A stretch of DNA of 64,000 bases from Cerasicoccus sp. TK19100 (GTDB lineage: Bacteria; Verrucomicrobiota; Verrucomicrobiia; Opitutales; Cerasicoccaceae). This document shows, one piece after another, positions 51,346-59,742 of this stretch (the stretch's first letter is position 1; each line of letters starts with the position of its first letter). Location: assembly GCF_027257155.1 (NCBI RefSeq), contig NZ_JAPWDU010000001.1, positions 310,001 through 374,000 on the forward strand, read 5' to 3'. Under the pieces are notes generated by a model. The model ran no database searches and was not told where the DNA came from. It saw nothing but the letters and a program-made list of their open reading frames with translations. Made by a program: the position numbers and the translations under genes.

Positions 51346-51576
51346 ATGTTTGAATGGAACCTATACTTGATGATCATTGCTGCGTTTGGCGGAGTATTCT
51401 TCGCCTCGGCAGTATGTGCATTGGTATGGTCCGCCAAGAACGGGCAACTTCGTAACTTTGAACAAGGCTCTCGCGTCGTCTTTGACGAAGATGAGCCAGA
51501 GGGCGTGCACACCGATTATTTTCCCGGCGAAGCCGCCGAAGCCGCGCGTAAATTGCGGGAGGCTGAGAAACGCTAA
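51346..51576 (+). CDS. ccoS: cbb3-type oxidase maturation protein CcoS
   Basis: 76 residues: one N-terminal membrane helix (about 5-28) followed by WSAKNGQLRNFEQGSRVVFDE, the CcoS pattern in which the helix is followed by a short basic then acidic tail with a conserved 'GQ..D' region. CcoS is needed to insert haem and copper into CcoN. The other usual maturation genes (ccoG, ccoH, ccoI) are not in this cluster. Confidence 0.8.
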   Translation: MFEWNLYLMIIAAFGGVFFASAVCALVWSAKNGQLRNFEQGSRVVFDEDEPEGVHTDYFPGEAAEAARKLREAEKR

Positions 51577-51579
51577 ACA

Positions 51580-53076
51580 ATGAGTCCACTTCTTTCATTT
51601 TTCAGCAAAATCGATCCACAAGGGGAGACGACCGTTTCGCCCAAGGTCGCGTTGAGCGAGGTGGATCAACAGATGCGCCTGCCCGCGATCATGTTTATCA
51701 CCTGCGCCATCCTCTGGCTGCTGGTGGGCACGTTATTCGCCATCATTGCATCGTTTAAGCTGCACACCCCGGACTTCCTGGCGAATTGGGAATTCCTTAC
51801 TTTTGGCCGCGCGCGTTCCGCTCACCTGAATGCCATGGCTTATGGATGGTCCAATAACGCCATTTTTGGTGTTGGGCTCTGGATCATGGCACGTCTGTGC
51901 AAGGCGAAGATTCGCTACTCGGGCATGCTGATCTTAGCTGGCATTTTCTGGAATCTCGCCGTTGTCATCGGCATTCTGGGAATCCTAACTGGTGGCCTCA
52001 CTTCGGTCGAGTGGCTGGAAATGCCGCCGCAGGTCGCTCCGCTGCTCGCGTTTTCTTATGTTTTGATCGGTATGTGGGGCATTTTGATGTTCCGCTTCCG
52101 TGAGCGCGGCCACGTTTACGTATCGCAGTGGTATATCCTCGGTGCGCTTTTTTGGTTCCCTTGGTTGTATGTCGTTGCGCAAACGATGATCCTTTTCGAG
52201 CCCGCACGTGGCACGATTCAAGCCCTGACCAACTGGTGGTTCGCCCACAACGTTCTCGGCCTCTGGATGACCCCGATGGGCCTCGCCACAATCTACTACC
52301 TGATGCCCAAGGTGCTAGGCCGTCCGATTTACAGCTATTATTTGTCGCTGCTCGGTTTCTGGTCTCTGGCGCTGTTTTACAATTGGGCCGGTGTGCACCA
52401 CTTGATTGGTGGACCGATCCCGGTATGGCTGATCTCCTGCGGTATCGTGGCCAGTGTGATGATGGTGATTCCGGTCGTAGTGACCGCGATTAACCACCAT
52501 ATGACCGCCGTTGGTAACGCCCGCGCTTGCTGGTGCAGCCCGACGATGCGCTTCATCGTGTTCGGCGCAATGAGCTACACGCTGGCGAGCTTCTTTGGCT
52601 CGTGGATGGCGCTGCGCGACGTAAACGTCGTGACTCACTTTACCCAGTTCACCGTCGGTCACGCACACCATGGCGTCTATGCCTTCTTTGCGATGACGAT
52701 GTTTGGCGGTATTTACTTTATGATGCCGCGTCTGTTGGCCCGCGAATGGCCGTCAGCCAAGCTGATCAAGGTGCACTTCTGGTGCTCCGGTCTCGGCATC
52801 GGTATCATGGTTGTCGGTCTGCAACTGGGTGGCTGGATTCAGGGGCTCAACCTGAACAACGCCGACATCCCGTTCACCAGTTCCGACCCTGAAGCATTGA
52901 CGATCATGAAGGCACTCGTGCCTTGGTTGTTCTCGCGTTCGGTCTCCGGCATCTTGCTGACGATTGGCCACTTCGCGTTCTTCGTTAATTTTGCCTGGAT
53001 GTTGATTGGCCCGCGTGCCGTCCGCTACAAGGAAGGCCCGACACTGCTCGGCAAGATAGAAGGGAAGGGTGCCTAA
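51580..53076 (+). CDS. ccoN: cbb3-type cytochrome c oxidase subunit I
   Basis: 498 residues with about 12 membrane helices. Haem and copper ligands can be read: RSAHLNAM (low-spin haem b), WWFAHNVLGLW and GVHHLIGGPIP (copper B) and FTVGHAHHGVY (haem ligands). The helix order and the INHHMTAVGN loop fit CcoN and not an aa3 CoxA. It contains the high-spin haem b3-CuB oxygen-reducing centre. It starts 3 bp after ccoS and is followed by ccoO after 3 bp. Confidence 0.95.
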   Translation: MSPLLSFFSKIDPQGETTVSPKVALSEVDQQMRLPAIMFITCAILWLLVGTLFAIIASFKLHTPDFLANWEFLTFGRARSAHLNAMAYGWSNNAIFGVGLWIMARLCKAKIRYSGMLILAGIFWNLAVVIGILGILTGGLTSVEWLEMPPQVAPLLAFSYVLIGMWGILMFRFRERGHVYVSQWYILGALFWFPWLYVVAQTMILFEPARGTIQALTNWWFAHNVLGLWMTPMGLATIYYLMPKVLGRPIYSYYLSLLGFWSLALFYNWAGVHHLIGGPIPVWLISCGIVASVMMVIPVVVTAINHHMTAVGNARACWCSPTMRFIVFGAMSYTLASFFGSWMALRDVNVVTHFTQFTVGHAHHGVYAFFAMTMFGGIYFMMPRLLAREWPSAKLIKVHFWCSGLGIGIMVVGLQLGGWIQGLNLNNADIPFTSSDPEALTIMKALVPWLFSRSVSGILLTIGHFAFFVNFAWMLIGPRAVRYKEGPTLLGKIEGKGA

Positions 53077-53079
53077 GCG

Positions 53080-53709
53080 ATGAAAAATCTCCCACTTCTC
53101 TTTTTCGGAATCTTCTTCATGCTGGCCTTCTCGTGGTCTGGCCTGATTCTCAGCTCCGTGATTCAATTCGGTGATCTGAAGCCGATTGCCTTGAACGAAG
53201 GTGAGACCCCAATGCCGATCGCCCGCGTTGGCGTGGCGCAGCAGGGTAAGGAAATTTACATCAACCAGGGTTGCCTGTATTGCCACTCACAGCAAGTCCG
53301 CCGCAAGGGCTTTGGTGCCGACTGGGAACGTGGCTGGGGCGATCGCCAAACCGTGCCGCGTGACTACATTTTGCAGGAGCGCGTTCTGCTTGGCACCAGC
53401 CGTACTGGCCCAGACCTGATGACCATTGGTCAACGTCAGCCCAGCGCCGACTGGCACCACCTACACCTTTACAACCCGCAGATCACCTCACCGGGCTCGA
53501 TCATGCCGCCGTTCCGCTATCTGTACAAAACGCAGAAAATCGGAGACGCACCGTCGCCCAATGCGCTGAATATTCCGGACACTTTTGCCGACGAGCAGCC
53601 GCCCGAAGGCTATGAAATCGTCCCGACCGAGCGCGCCGAGCAGCTGGTTGAATACCTGTTGAGCCTCAAGCTCGACTATGAACTTCCCGAATCCCGCTTT
53701 GCCCAGTAA
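53080..53709 (+). CDS. ccoO: cbb3-type cytochrome c oxidase subunit II, mono-haem
   Basis: 209 residues with one N-terminal anchor helix (about 4-27), haem c motif [11 protein letters not shown] (C65-H69) and the CcoO hallmark [13 protein letters not shown] soon after. [10 protein letters not shown] supplies the distal Met ligand region. It accepts electrons from CcoP or another cytochrome c and passes them to CcoN. Confidence 0.95.
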   Translation: MKNLPLLFFGIFFMLAFSWSGLILSSVIQFGDLKPIALNEGETPMPIARVGVAQQGKEIYINQGCLYCHSQQVRRKGFGADWERGWGDRQTVPRDYILQERVLLGTSRTGPDLMTIGQRQPSADWHHLHLYNPQITSPGSIMPPFRYLYKTQKIGDAPSPNALNIPDTFADEQPPEGYEIVPTERAEQLVEYLLSLKLDYELPESRFAQ

Positions 53710-53712
53710 TAC

Positions 53713-54375
53713 ATGAGCGACAAAATGAAAGAACGTCTACCCGGCGACAGCGTCCCCTACGAGGATGACGATATCCACGTCATTCACTCGCAGCTGCTCC
53801 GCGAAAAAGACGAACCGAGTGAAGGGTTTTCACCGGTGCCGATGCTGTTGCTCTTCCTCTTTGGCGGATTGGTTTTCTGGAGTGGCGTTTATTTGGCGAA
53901 CTACGGCGGTGAATTCAAATGGGACGTTTATGATCCCGAGTGGAAGCCCGGTATGACCGCTGCGGTTGCGGAGAAGCCACCTTTGATGGTGACCGGCGAG
54001 CGTCTCTTTAAGAACAACTGCCAGGCCTGCCACCAAGCCAACGGTGCCGGCGTTCCCGGTGCGTTCCCGCCACTGGCTGGCTCCAGCTGGGTCGTGGGTG
54101 ACGAGGCGCGGATCGTCAAGATTCTCCTGCGTGGTCTTTCCGGCCCGATTGAAGTCGAAGGCAATTCTTACAACGGCAACATGCCTTCCTACGGTGAAAA
54201 CGGTGCTGGCTGGAACGATTATCAGATCGCTTCCGTTGCCACTTACGTTCGCGCTTCGTGGGATAATGGTGCGCCGGAAGTTAGCGAAGAAGCTGTGGCC
54301 GCTATTCGTGCTGATACCGCCGGTAAGTCGGGTGCTTGGTCCGGCGAGGAAATCCTTGGCGCGCATCCGCTGTAG
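53713..54375 (+). CDS. CcoP-like membrane-bound mono-haem cytochrome c
   Basis: 220 residues: a charged N-terminal tail of about 40 residues, one membrane helix (about 43-63) and a single cytochrome c domain with CQACH (103-107) and axial Met in NGNMPSYG. Canonical CcoP proteins carry two haems and are near 300 residues, so this is a shortened, one-haem version. It follows ccoO by 3 bp and is the natural third subunit or a docking cytochrome between ActE and CcoO. Confidence 0.85.
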   Translation: MSDKMKERLPGDSVPYEDDDIHVIHSQLLREKDEPSEGFSPVPMLLLFLFGGLVFWSGVYLANYGGEFKWDVYDPEWKPGMTAAVAEKPPLMVTGERLFKNNCQACHQANGAGVPGAFPPLAGSSWVVGDEARIVKILLRGLSGPIEVEGNSYNGNMPSYGENGAGWNDYQIASVATYVRASWDNGAPEVSEEAVAAIRADTAGKSGAWSGEEILGAHPL

Positions 54376-54468
54376 GGCTTGAGCTGATTTCAGCGAGCAT
54401 ATCGTCCCGCTGGAATCTTGGTTTGACGAGCTTCGTTGTCGTTGGGCAATATCAGGCCCAACGATATC

Positions 54469-54927
54469 ATGAATACCGAGCGTCTAACAGTCATTCAGCT
54501 TGTCCGGATTGGATTCTTTGTGGGATTGGGCTTTTCTGTTCCGCTAACGATTTTCACATACGTCCCGATGTATTTCATGGGAAGCTGGGTCGTCGGCGAT
54601 TTTGAGGAAGAGTGGGGAGATTTCACTGAGTATGACCCGCAAGAATCCGGCTTGGAGGTGGTCATTGAATCCAACAAAGAGACGGAGGATGGCTGGGTGT
54701 TTATTGGGCAACTCGTCAATAATGGGGATCAATCCTGGCAGGGTGTCACCATTCAGATTGAGCTGTTTGATGCTGAGGGCCGTTTTATTGATGAGTCAGA
54801 CGGATATGTTGAGGGAGCCATTGCACCGGGCACGACGCATCACTTCAAACTTCCGTTCTATGACTACGATCTTGGAAGTGACATTAACTTCTCGGATTTC
54901 AAAGCGTCCATCATCGGGGCCTACTGA
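54469..54927 (+). CDS. Membrane-anchored FxLYD-domain protein
   Basis: 152 residues from the ATG at 54469. One N-terminal membrane helix (about 8-33) precedes an acidic linker and an immunoglobulin-like FxLYD-type domain (WVFIGQLVNNGDQSWQGVTI, then IELFDAEGRFIDESDG and PGTTHHFKLPF). Such domains are common in bacterial exoproteins of unknown role. It lies 93 bp after the ccoP-like gene in the same direction, so it may be part of the respiratory transcript. The 85 bp to the convergent ctaB contain no clear terminator. Confidence 0.7.
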   Translation: MNTERLTVIQLVRIGFFVGLGFSVPLTIFTYVPMYFMGSWVVGDFEEEWGDFTEYDPQESGLEVVIESNKETEDGWVFIGQLVNNGDQSWQGVTIQIELFDAEGRFIDESDGYVEGAIAPGTTHHFKLPFYDYDLGSDINFSDFKASIIGAY

Positions 54928-55012
54928 TCAGGAGCACAAACTCCTTGCGTTGCTTGGAGCAGAGTCACTTTAAATTCTCTGCCGAGGCCCGAGTCGGTCC
55001 GATATCCCGCTT

Positions 55013-55945
55013 TTACCCAATGAGCCAGCGGTCGATGACCAAGGCACCGAGCAGGAGTGGCAAATACGCAATCGAAGCGAGGAACATTTTCCGCGAGGCA
55101 GGGGTGCGCATATCGTTTTCGGCGCGCCAGAATTTGAATGCCGTCCACGCATAGCCCAGGCCGCAAACGAGGGCCGCAGCACCGTAGAGCAGCCAGCTGG
55201 CGTAGCCGAGAATGGCTGGCAGCAGGCTGATGCCGAGTAGGAGAATGCTGTGCCCGAGTGACTGGCGCGCGGCGCATCGGCCACTGGGGTCGTTGACCGT
55301 GCTCATCACGAAGCCGCCCTGGGCGTAGTCGTCGCGGTAGAGCCAGGCAATCGCCATGAAGTGTGGGATTTGCCAGCAGAAAAGAATGCCAAAGAGAATC
55401 CAGCCCAGCGGGTCGATTTGTCCACTGGCGGCAGCCCAGCCGATGAGTGGGGGCAGGGCACCAGGAATGGCCCCGATCAGGGTGTTCCACGAAGTGATGC
55501 GCTTAAGCGGCGTGTAAACGAGCAGGTAGGAAACGAGCGTCGCCACGGTCAGGGCACCAGCGAGTGGGTTGGCCCCGAGCCACACCAGTGTGCTGCCGGA
55601 GATCCCGAGGATCAGCCCAAAGGCGAGCGCGGCTTGCGGGCTGACGGCTCCACTGGGCAGTGGGCGGTCTTGGGTGCGGGCCATGCGGCGGTCGACTTCG
55701 CGCTCGAGCCATTGGTTGAGCGCGCCAGCGGCACCAGCGGCCAACGAGGTGCCAATGAGCAGCGCAAGAAAGACTCCGGCATCACGTTGAGGGTCGGCGG
55801 CCATGTAGCCGACGAGTGCCGTGATTACGGATAAAAGGCTGAGGCGCGGCTTGGTTAGCTCCCAGAATTGGCGTAGGGCGAGGCGTTCTGCCAAGGGCGG
55901 GGCGCTAACACGTTCGATGCCGGGCGTGCTGGGCGAAGAACTCAT
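55013..55945 (-). CDS. ctaB: Protohaem IX farnesyltransferase (haem O synthase)
   Basis: 310 residues, a UbiA-superfamily prenyltransferase with about eight helices. The first Asp-rich motif is NQWLEREVDRRMARTQDRPL, exactly the CtaB type with N, D, D and R spacing; the second is YRDDYAQGGFVM. It farnesylates haem B to haem O, the precursor of haem A. The start overlaps the ctaA stop by 4 bp, so the pair is translationally coupled. Confidence 0.94.
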   Translation of the reverse strand: MSSSPSTPGIERVSAPPLAERLALRQFWELTKPRLSLLSVITALVGYMAADPQRDAGVFLALLIGTSLAAGAAGALNQWLEREVDRRMARTQDRPLPSGAVSPQAALAFGLILGISGSTLVWLGANPLAGALTVATLVSYLLVYTPLKRITSWNTLIGAIPGALPPLIGWAAASGQIDPLGWILFGILFCWQIPHFMAIAWLYRDDYAQGGFVMSTVNDPSGRCAARQSLGHSILLLGISLLPAILGYASWLLYGAAALVCGLGYAWTAFKFWRAENDMRTPASRKMFLASIAYLPLLLGALVIDRWLIG

Positions 55946-56982
55946 TGGGTTAGTGTCGCAGAGGTCGGTTTGGGGGTGTCGTTAGTTTGATCCAAGCTGA
56001 AACTACTATTGGTTAAATCACTGGCCGAGAGGCGCAAGCGGAAAGTTTGGATTGTAGCAGTCCAAACATTTGCTAATAACAACGCGCCTACCAGCATGTG
56101 GCTGGAGGCCATCACCGGGTTCTTGTGGGTCAAGACCGTGGCGGCACCAAGAAATATCTGCACCGCGAGCAGCGCGGTGGCGGCGATGATCCAGCCCATC
56201 AGCGCCTTGCGGGTATTGGCGCGGCCCCAAAGCATACCGAGGAAGCCCAGCAGCGCAACGCTCGCCACGACCGCCCCGAGCCGATGAAGCCAGTGCAGGG
56301 TGACGGGGGTGGTCCACGTAGCCGGGAAAATGCCACCTTCGGGCGTGAGGGGAAAAGTCGGAATCGCGAGCCCGGCACCGGCGTGGCGCATCAGTGCGCC
56401 GAGCAAAATCTGCACAATGATCGCGACGGATGCCGCGATGCCCCAGGCGCGGACGGACTTCGCGACCGGCTTTTGCAGGCCGCAGTTTTTCTCTCGCCAC
56501 CAGCGGGACAGGCGCAGGGTGAGTGTGGCCAGCCAGCAAAGCGTGAACTCTGCCCCGAGAGCGTGAAGGATGCGAAAGGTGTAGCCGACGGCGTTGTTTT
56601 CCGCGCCGGTGTTGAGCTGGTCAAACATCACGCGCAGCCCGCCGAGCAGGCCCTGGCCAATGACGAGCGCCAGCAGCCCGTAGGCGAGGCGGCGGGTGGT
56701 CCGGTTACCCTCGGAGAAGAAGGCCCACGCCGCCAGCACGATGGACAGGAAGCCCAGCTTGGCACCGAGGAGGCGGTGGCTGTGCTCGGCGCGCATATCG
56801 ATGTCTTCCCACCAGCCTTCCGGCATGACGGAGGAGTTTGACAGCGGCCAGTCGAGGAACACCATGCCGGCCTGAATGCTCGTGGTGTAGGCACCGGCGT
56901 AGAGCAGCAGCAGCGACCAGCCGAGCGCAAACAGCGCGAACCAGAACAGGGCGGGGTGATAACGGTCTTGGCGTTGAGGCAT
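55942..56982 (-). CDS. ctaA: Haem A synthase (COX15/CtaA family)
   Basis: 346 residues with about eight helices in two similar halves. Haem-ligand histidines are visible in MRAEHSHRLLGAKLGF and in TLHWLHRLGAVVASVAL, with GALMRHAGAGLAIPTFPL in between. It hydroxylates haem O to haem A. It is upstream of ctaB and divergent from the SCO-like gene, with a 56-bp gap. Confidence 0.92.
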   Translation of the reverse strand: MPQRQDRYHPALFWFALFALGWSLLLLYAGAYTTSIQAGMVFLDWPLSNSSVMPEGWWEDIDMRAEHSHRLLGAKLGFLSIVLAAWAFFSEGNRTTRRLAYGLLALVIGQGLLGGLRVMFDQLNTGAENNAVGYTFRILHALGAEFTLCWLATLTLRLSRWWREKNCGLQKPVAKSVRAWGIAASVAIIVQILLGALMRHAGAGLAIPTFPLTPEGGIFPATWTTPVTLHWLHRLGAVVASVALLGFLGMLWGRANTRKALMGWIIAATALLAVQIFLGAATVLTHKNPVMASSHMLVGALLLANVWTATIQTFRLRLSASDLTNSSFSLDQTNDTPKPTSATLTQ

Positions 56983-57038
56983 GCGTTGGAATATTCTCAG
57001 TTGCTAAACGACGAAATTGCGTAAACTGATAGTTAAGC

Positions 57039-57872
57039 ATGCCCCGATCGCAAACGACAATCTTCTTTCACTTTCTTGCCCTTTTGCTTGGTGCCGCGGC
57101 GCTCAACGGGGAAACGGTCAAGGTCACCTCCGCCGATCCCGACGCTCAAACGCTGACCCTCGAAGACGGCCGCACGGTCAACGTTGGCCCTGGTGATGCG
57201 CGCATTGGTTACGTGGGCAAACAGATTAAAGGGGAACTCGAGCCGATGACCGATCCGCCGACCCTCTACGCGATCTGGCCGGTGGACCCCGTCAACGACA
57301 GCATCGAAAAGTCGGTTAACGAAAAACTGCACAACGACACCATTTTGCAGGGCCGCAAGGCGTTTCGCTCGTTGGGCGACTACCTGCCGGACTTTGCACT
57401 GTATGATCAGAACGGCGAGATGGTCCGCAAGAATACCTTTCGCGGCAAGAATGTCGTTTATAACTTCATCTTCACGCGCTGCCAGATGCCAAAAATGTGC
57501 CCGGCGACGACTGCGCGCACGCTCAAGCTGCAGAAGATGCTCGACGCATCGGACCTCAAGGACGCGCACCTGGTCACCATCACTTTCGATCCGGAGTACG
57601 ACACGCCGGGCATTCTCAACGAGTATGCTGTCCAGCGTGGCGCGCACTTTGATAATTACTCGCTGCTTACCGGCGACCCCGATGCCATTGAGGACCTGAT
57701 GAAGCAGTTCGGCATCCTGACGATCGCCGAGGACGGCACGATCAACCACACCATGGCCACCATCATGACGGACGGCAATGGCATGGTCGTTTACCGCAAG
57801 GAGGGCTCCATGTGGTCGCCGCAGGATTTCTTTGACCGCCTCTCCGAACGTGAGAAAGGCCAGGGCTCATGA
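57039..57872 (+). CDS. SCO1/SenC-like copper/thiol protein with N-terminal extra domain
   Basis: 277 residues with a signal peptide (cleavage near LNG-ETVKV). Residues about 25-70 form a small beta domain (KVTSADPDAQTLTLEDG) not present in classic SCO. A thioredoxin-fold domain from about 110 carries FTRCQMPKMCPATT: cysteines 148 and 154 are five residues apart instead of the usual CxxxCP. The histidine expected late in the fold is probably in GTINHTM. SCO proteins deliver copper to the CuA or CuB site or keep its thiols reduced. It overlaps the next gene by 4 bp. Confidence 0.8.
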   Translation: MPRSQTTIFFHFLALLLGAAALNGETVKVTSADPDAQTLTLEDGRTVNVGPGDARIGYVGKQIKGELEPMTDPPTLYAIWPVDPVNDSIEKSVNEKLHNDTILQGRKAFRSLGDYLPDFALYDQNGEMVRKNTFRGKNVVYNFIFTRCQMPKMCPATTARTLKLQKMLDASDLKDAHLVTITFDPEYDTPGILNEYAVQRGAHFDNYSLLTGDPDAIEDLMKQFGILTIAEDGTINHTMATIMTDGNGMVVYRKEGSMWSPQDFFDRLSEREKGQGS

Positions 57873-58741
57873 AGCGCGTTGTCCAGTGTGCGCTGATTAC
57901 GGCGGCGGCAGCAGGGCTATTTGTAGGGCTGCGTTCTTTGCCCGATACCGAGTGCGGCTTCCTGCACTACGACCCGCCCGTGGTCGATGGCGATGGCATC
58001 GAATACTGCGGCGACGATCAACCGGTTTTTATCGAGGTGGGTTCGCTTCAGTATCCCGTCGACTTCAAGATCAAACCTGACCGCCAGGAGATTACCACCG
58101 GTGAGTCGGTCAAGGTCGTGCTCGAAGTCAGTGCCAAGGGCGGCGATCCGCTATCGCCAATGGACCTCGCCATTACGCACACTGAGCTGATGCACGTGCT
58201 GGTGGTCGACCCGTCGCGCGAAGACTATCACCACGTCCATCCCGAGCCGATTGGCGAGTCGGGGCAGTGGGAGTTTACTTTTACGCCAAACCGGCCCGGT
58301 GCCTATCAGGTGTTTGCCGAGTTTGTGCCCAACCGCACGAAGCAAGTGGTAATCGCCAGTGGTAACATCGACGTGCAAGGCGAGGCGACCACCAAGACAC
58401 CGGAGGCCTTGCCATCGGGCTACGTGGCGGAGCTGGTTGTGGAGCCCAAGACACCGGCCACGAACCAGGAGTCGCGGTTGCAGTTAAAGCTTTCCCGCGC
58501 CGATGGGGAGGCAGCCGTTTTGGAACCCGTCATGGGGGCCTATGCGCACTTGGTGGCGTTCGACGAAACGGTGTCGGGCTTTGCCCACCTGCACCCGAAA
58601 TACACCGGTCGCGAAAAGGACGTCGCGCCCCAATTGGAATTTGTGCTCAACACCCACATCCCCGGCGACTACCGCATCTGGGCACAGGTCAAGGTGGATG
58701 GGCAAGAGCGCTTCATGCCGTTCAATGTGCGCGTGAATTAA
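57869..58741 (+). CDS. Exported His-rich protein of unknown function, possible metal-handling partner of SCO
   Basis: 290 residues with a short N-terminal helix (about 5-24). Two similar beta-rich halves each end in a histidine pattern: THTELMHVLVVDPSREDYHHVHPEP (shown over positions 58177-58251) and AHLVAFDETVSGFAHLHP. The repeated 'HLxVx-D-x-FxHxHP' pattern also occurs in proteins annotated as heavy-metal or copper-associated. A cysteine pair (ECGFLHY, EYCGDD) lies near the N-terminus. The 4-bp overlap with the SCO-like gene argues for a joint role in copper supply to the oxidase. The function is inferred. Confidence 0.7.
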   Translation: MKRVVQCALITAAAAGLFVGLRSLPDTECGFLHYDPPVVDGDGIEYCGDDQPVFIEVGSLQYPVDFKIKPDRQEITTGESVKVVLEVSAKGGDPLSPMDLAITHTELMHVLVVDPSREDYHHVHPEPIGESGQWEFTFTPNRPGAYQVFAEFVPNRTKQVVIASGNIDVQGEATTKTPEALPSGYVAELVVEPKTPATNQESRLQLKLSRADGEAAVLEPVMGAYAHLVAFDETVSGFAHLHPKYTGREKDVAPQLEFVLNTHIPGDYRIWAQVKVDGQERFMPFNVRVN

Positions 58742-59049
58742 CCTTCCAGACGATCGGTGAGTCGGCTCAGCATGTCCATTCGCTCATGCAAAATGGCGAC
58801 AATGCTGGCAGGGGCCCTTGAGTGCTCCAAATAAAACACGAAGTGGTGCTGACACCGCACTACGTGAAGCTCAGGAAAGCTTTTGGAGAAAGACTTTGCG
58901 ACCACTCGTTGGTTGGCTATTTCAACGAAGCAGGCCTCCAGTCGGGCCACATATTTTTCTGTCTGCTCATCACCCCAAGTGTCCAAGGTGTAGCGGATGA
59001 TCGACACTAAGTCTGCATCTGCTTGCCGGGTCAGCCGGTAGCCGACCAT
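58738..59049 (-). CDS. ParE/RelE-type toxin
   Basis: 103 residues with the ParE fold start YRLTRQADADLVSIIRYTLDTWGDEQTEKYVARLEAC (positions 58940-59045) and a C-terminal VRCQHHFVFYLEHS and IVAILHERMD. ParE toxins usually block gyrase; RelE relatives cut mRNA, and the two cannot be told apart here. The start overlaps the stop of the upstream antitoxin gene (TGATG). Its stop overlaps the convergent His-rich gene by 4 bp. Confidence 0.88.
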   Translation of the reverse strand: MVGYRLTRQADADLVSIIRYTLDTWGDEQTEKYVARLEACFVEIANQRVVAKSFSKSFPELHVVRCQHHFVFYLEHSRAPASIVAILHERMDMLSRLTDRLEG

Positions 59050-59294
59050 CAGTTAGGCGAGCGCACCGCTTGTAGGATGTCCTGTGGAGAACGCGTGGAA
59101 AACTGGCCGGTTCGCGCTTCTTCGATACGGGGTGCTAGAAACTCTTCCAATACTGCCATCGCCTGATTGGCAGAGGTATCTTCTGCCAATGCACGATCCA
59201 ACACAAATTGTTGGACGCTTTTGCCGGACTGGGCCGCGACTGCCTGAATTTTTTGATGCTCTTCTGGTGTCACGTCGATGGAGATCCTATTCAT
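59049..59294 (-). CDS. Ribbon-helix-helix antitoxin
   Basis: 81 residues from the ATG at 59294 (MNRISIDVTPEEHQKIQAVA); an open frame continues to 59354 but lacks fold character. ISIDVTPEEHQKIQAVAAQSGKSVQQFVLDRAL is a ribbon-helix-helix dimer/DNA-binding unit (positions 59192-59290), and the acidic/extended C-terminus would wrap the toxin. It precedes the ParE-type toxin with a one-base overlap, the normal order for autoregulated type II modules. Confidence 0.85.
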   Translation of the reverse strand: MNRISIDVTPEEHQKIQAVAAQSGKSVQQFVLDRALAEDTSANQAMAVLEEFLAPRIEEARTGQFSTRSPQDILQAVRSPN

Positions 59295-59436
59295 CTTGTT
59301 TTGAAGATAGGATTTTTGCGGGAGAATGTCAACTCGGTCGAAGGCTCCAGACACTCAAACATCGGCGTGAATTAAACGCCACAAAAGAGCGAATTGATTT
59401 GTGTCTTGGCGCTTACTGGATTTACGTGATTACGCC

Positions 59437-59739
59437 ATGATAGAGCTAATTAAAAAGAGTATGCTAGCCGGGGTGGGTGCCGCCGTGGTCTCCAAGGAAA
59501 GCGCCGAGAAAGCCCTGAGCGGTCTTGTTGAAAAGGGTAAGATTTCCACCAGCGAAGCCAGGGAAGTCGCCGATAAAATCGTGGAGGAAGGCCGCGCTGA
59601 ATACGAAAAGGCGCGCACCGAAATGGAAGGCTGGTTCGAGGACATGCTCCGCAAGGGCAAAGTCGCCACGCAGTCCGATGTTGCAAAACTCGAAGCGCGC
59701 GTTGCCGCGTTGGAAGCCGCGCAAAAGACTGCCGAATAA
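59437..59739 (+). CDS. Phasin-like helical protein
   Basis: 100 residues from the ATG at 59437. After a short glycine-rich helix (MIELIKKSMLAGVGAAVV) the chain is charged and helical (EARTEMEGWFEDMLRKGK), ending in a heptad pattern (VAKLEARVAALEAAQK) that can trimerise. This matches small PhaI/phasin-like proteins that are often next to UbiB-family kinases. It may bind a lipid or membrane surface. Only 3 bp separate it from the AarF gene. Confidence 0.75.
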   Translation: MIELIKKSMLAGVGAAVVSKESAEKALSGLVEKGKISTSEAREVADKIVEEGRAEYEKARTEMEGWFEDMLRKGKVATQSDVAKLEARVAALEAAQKTAE

Positions 59740-59742
59740 GCT

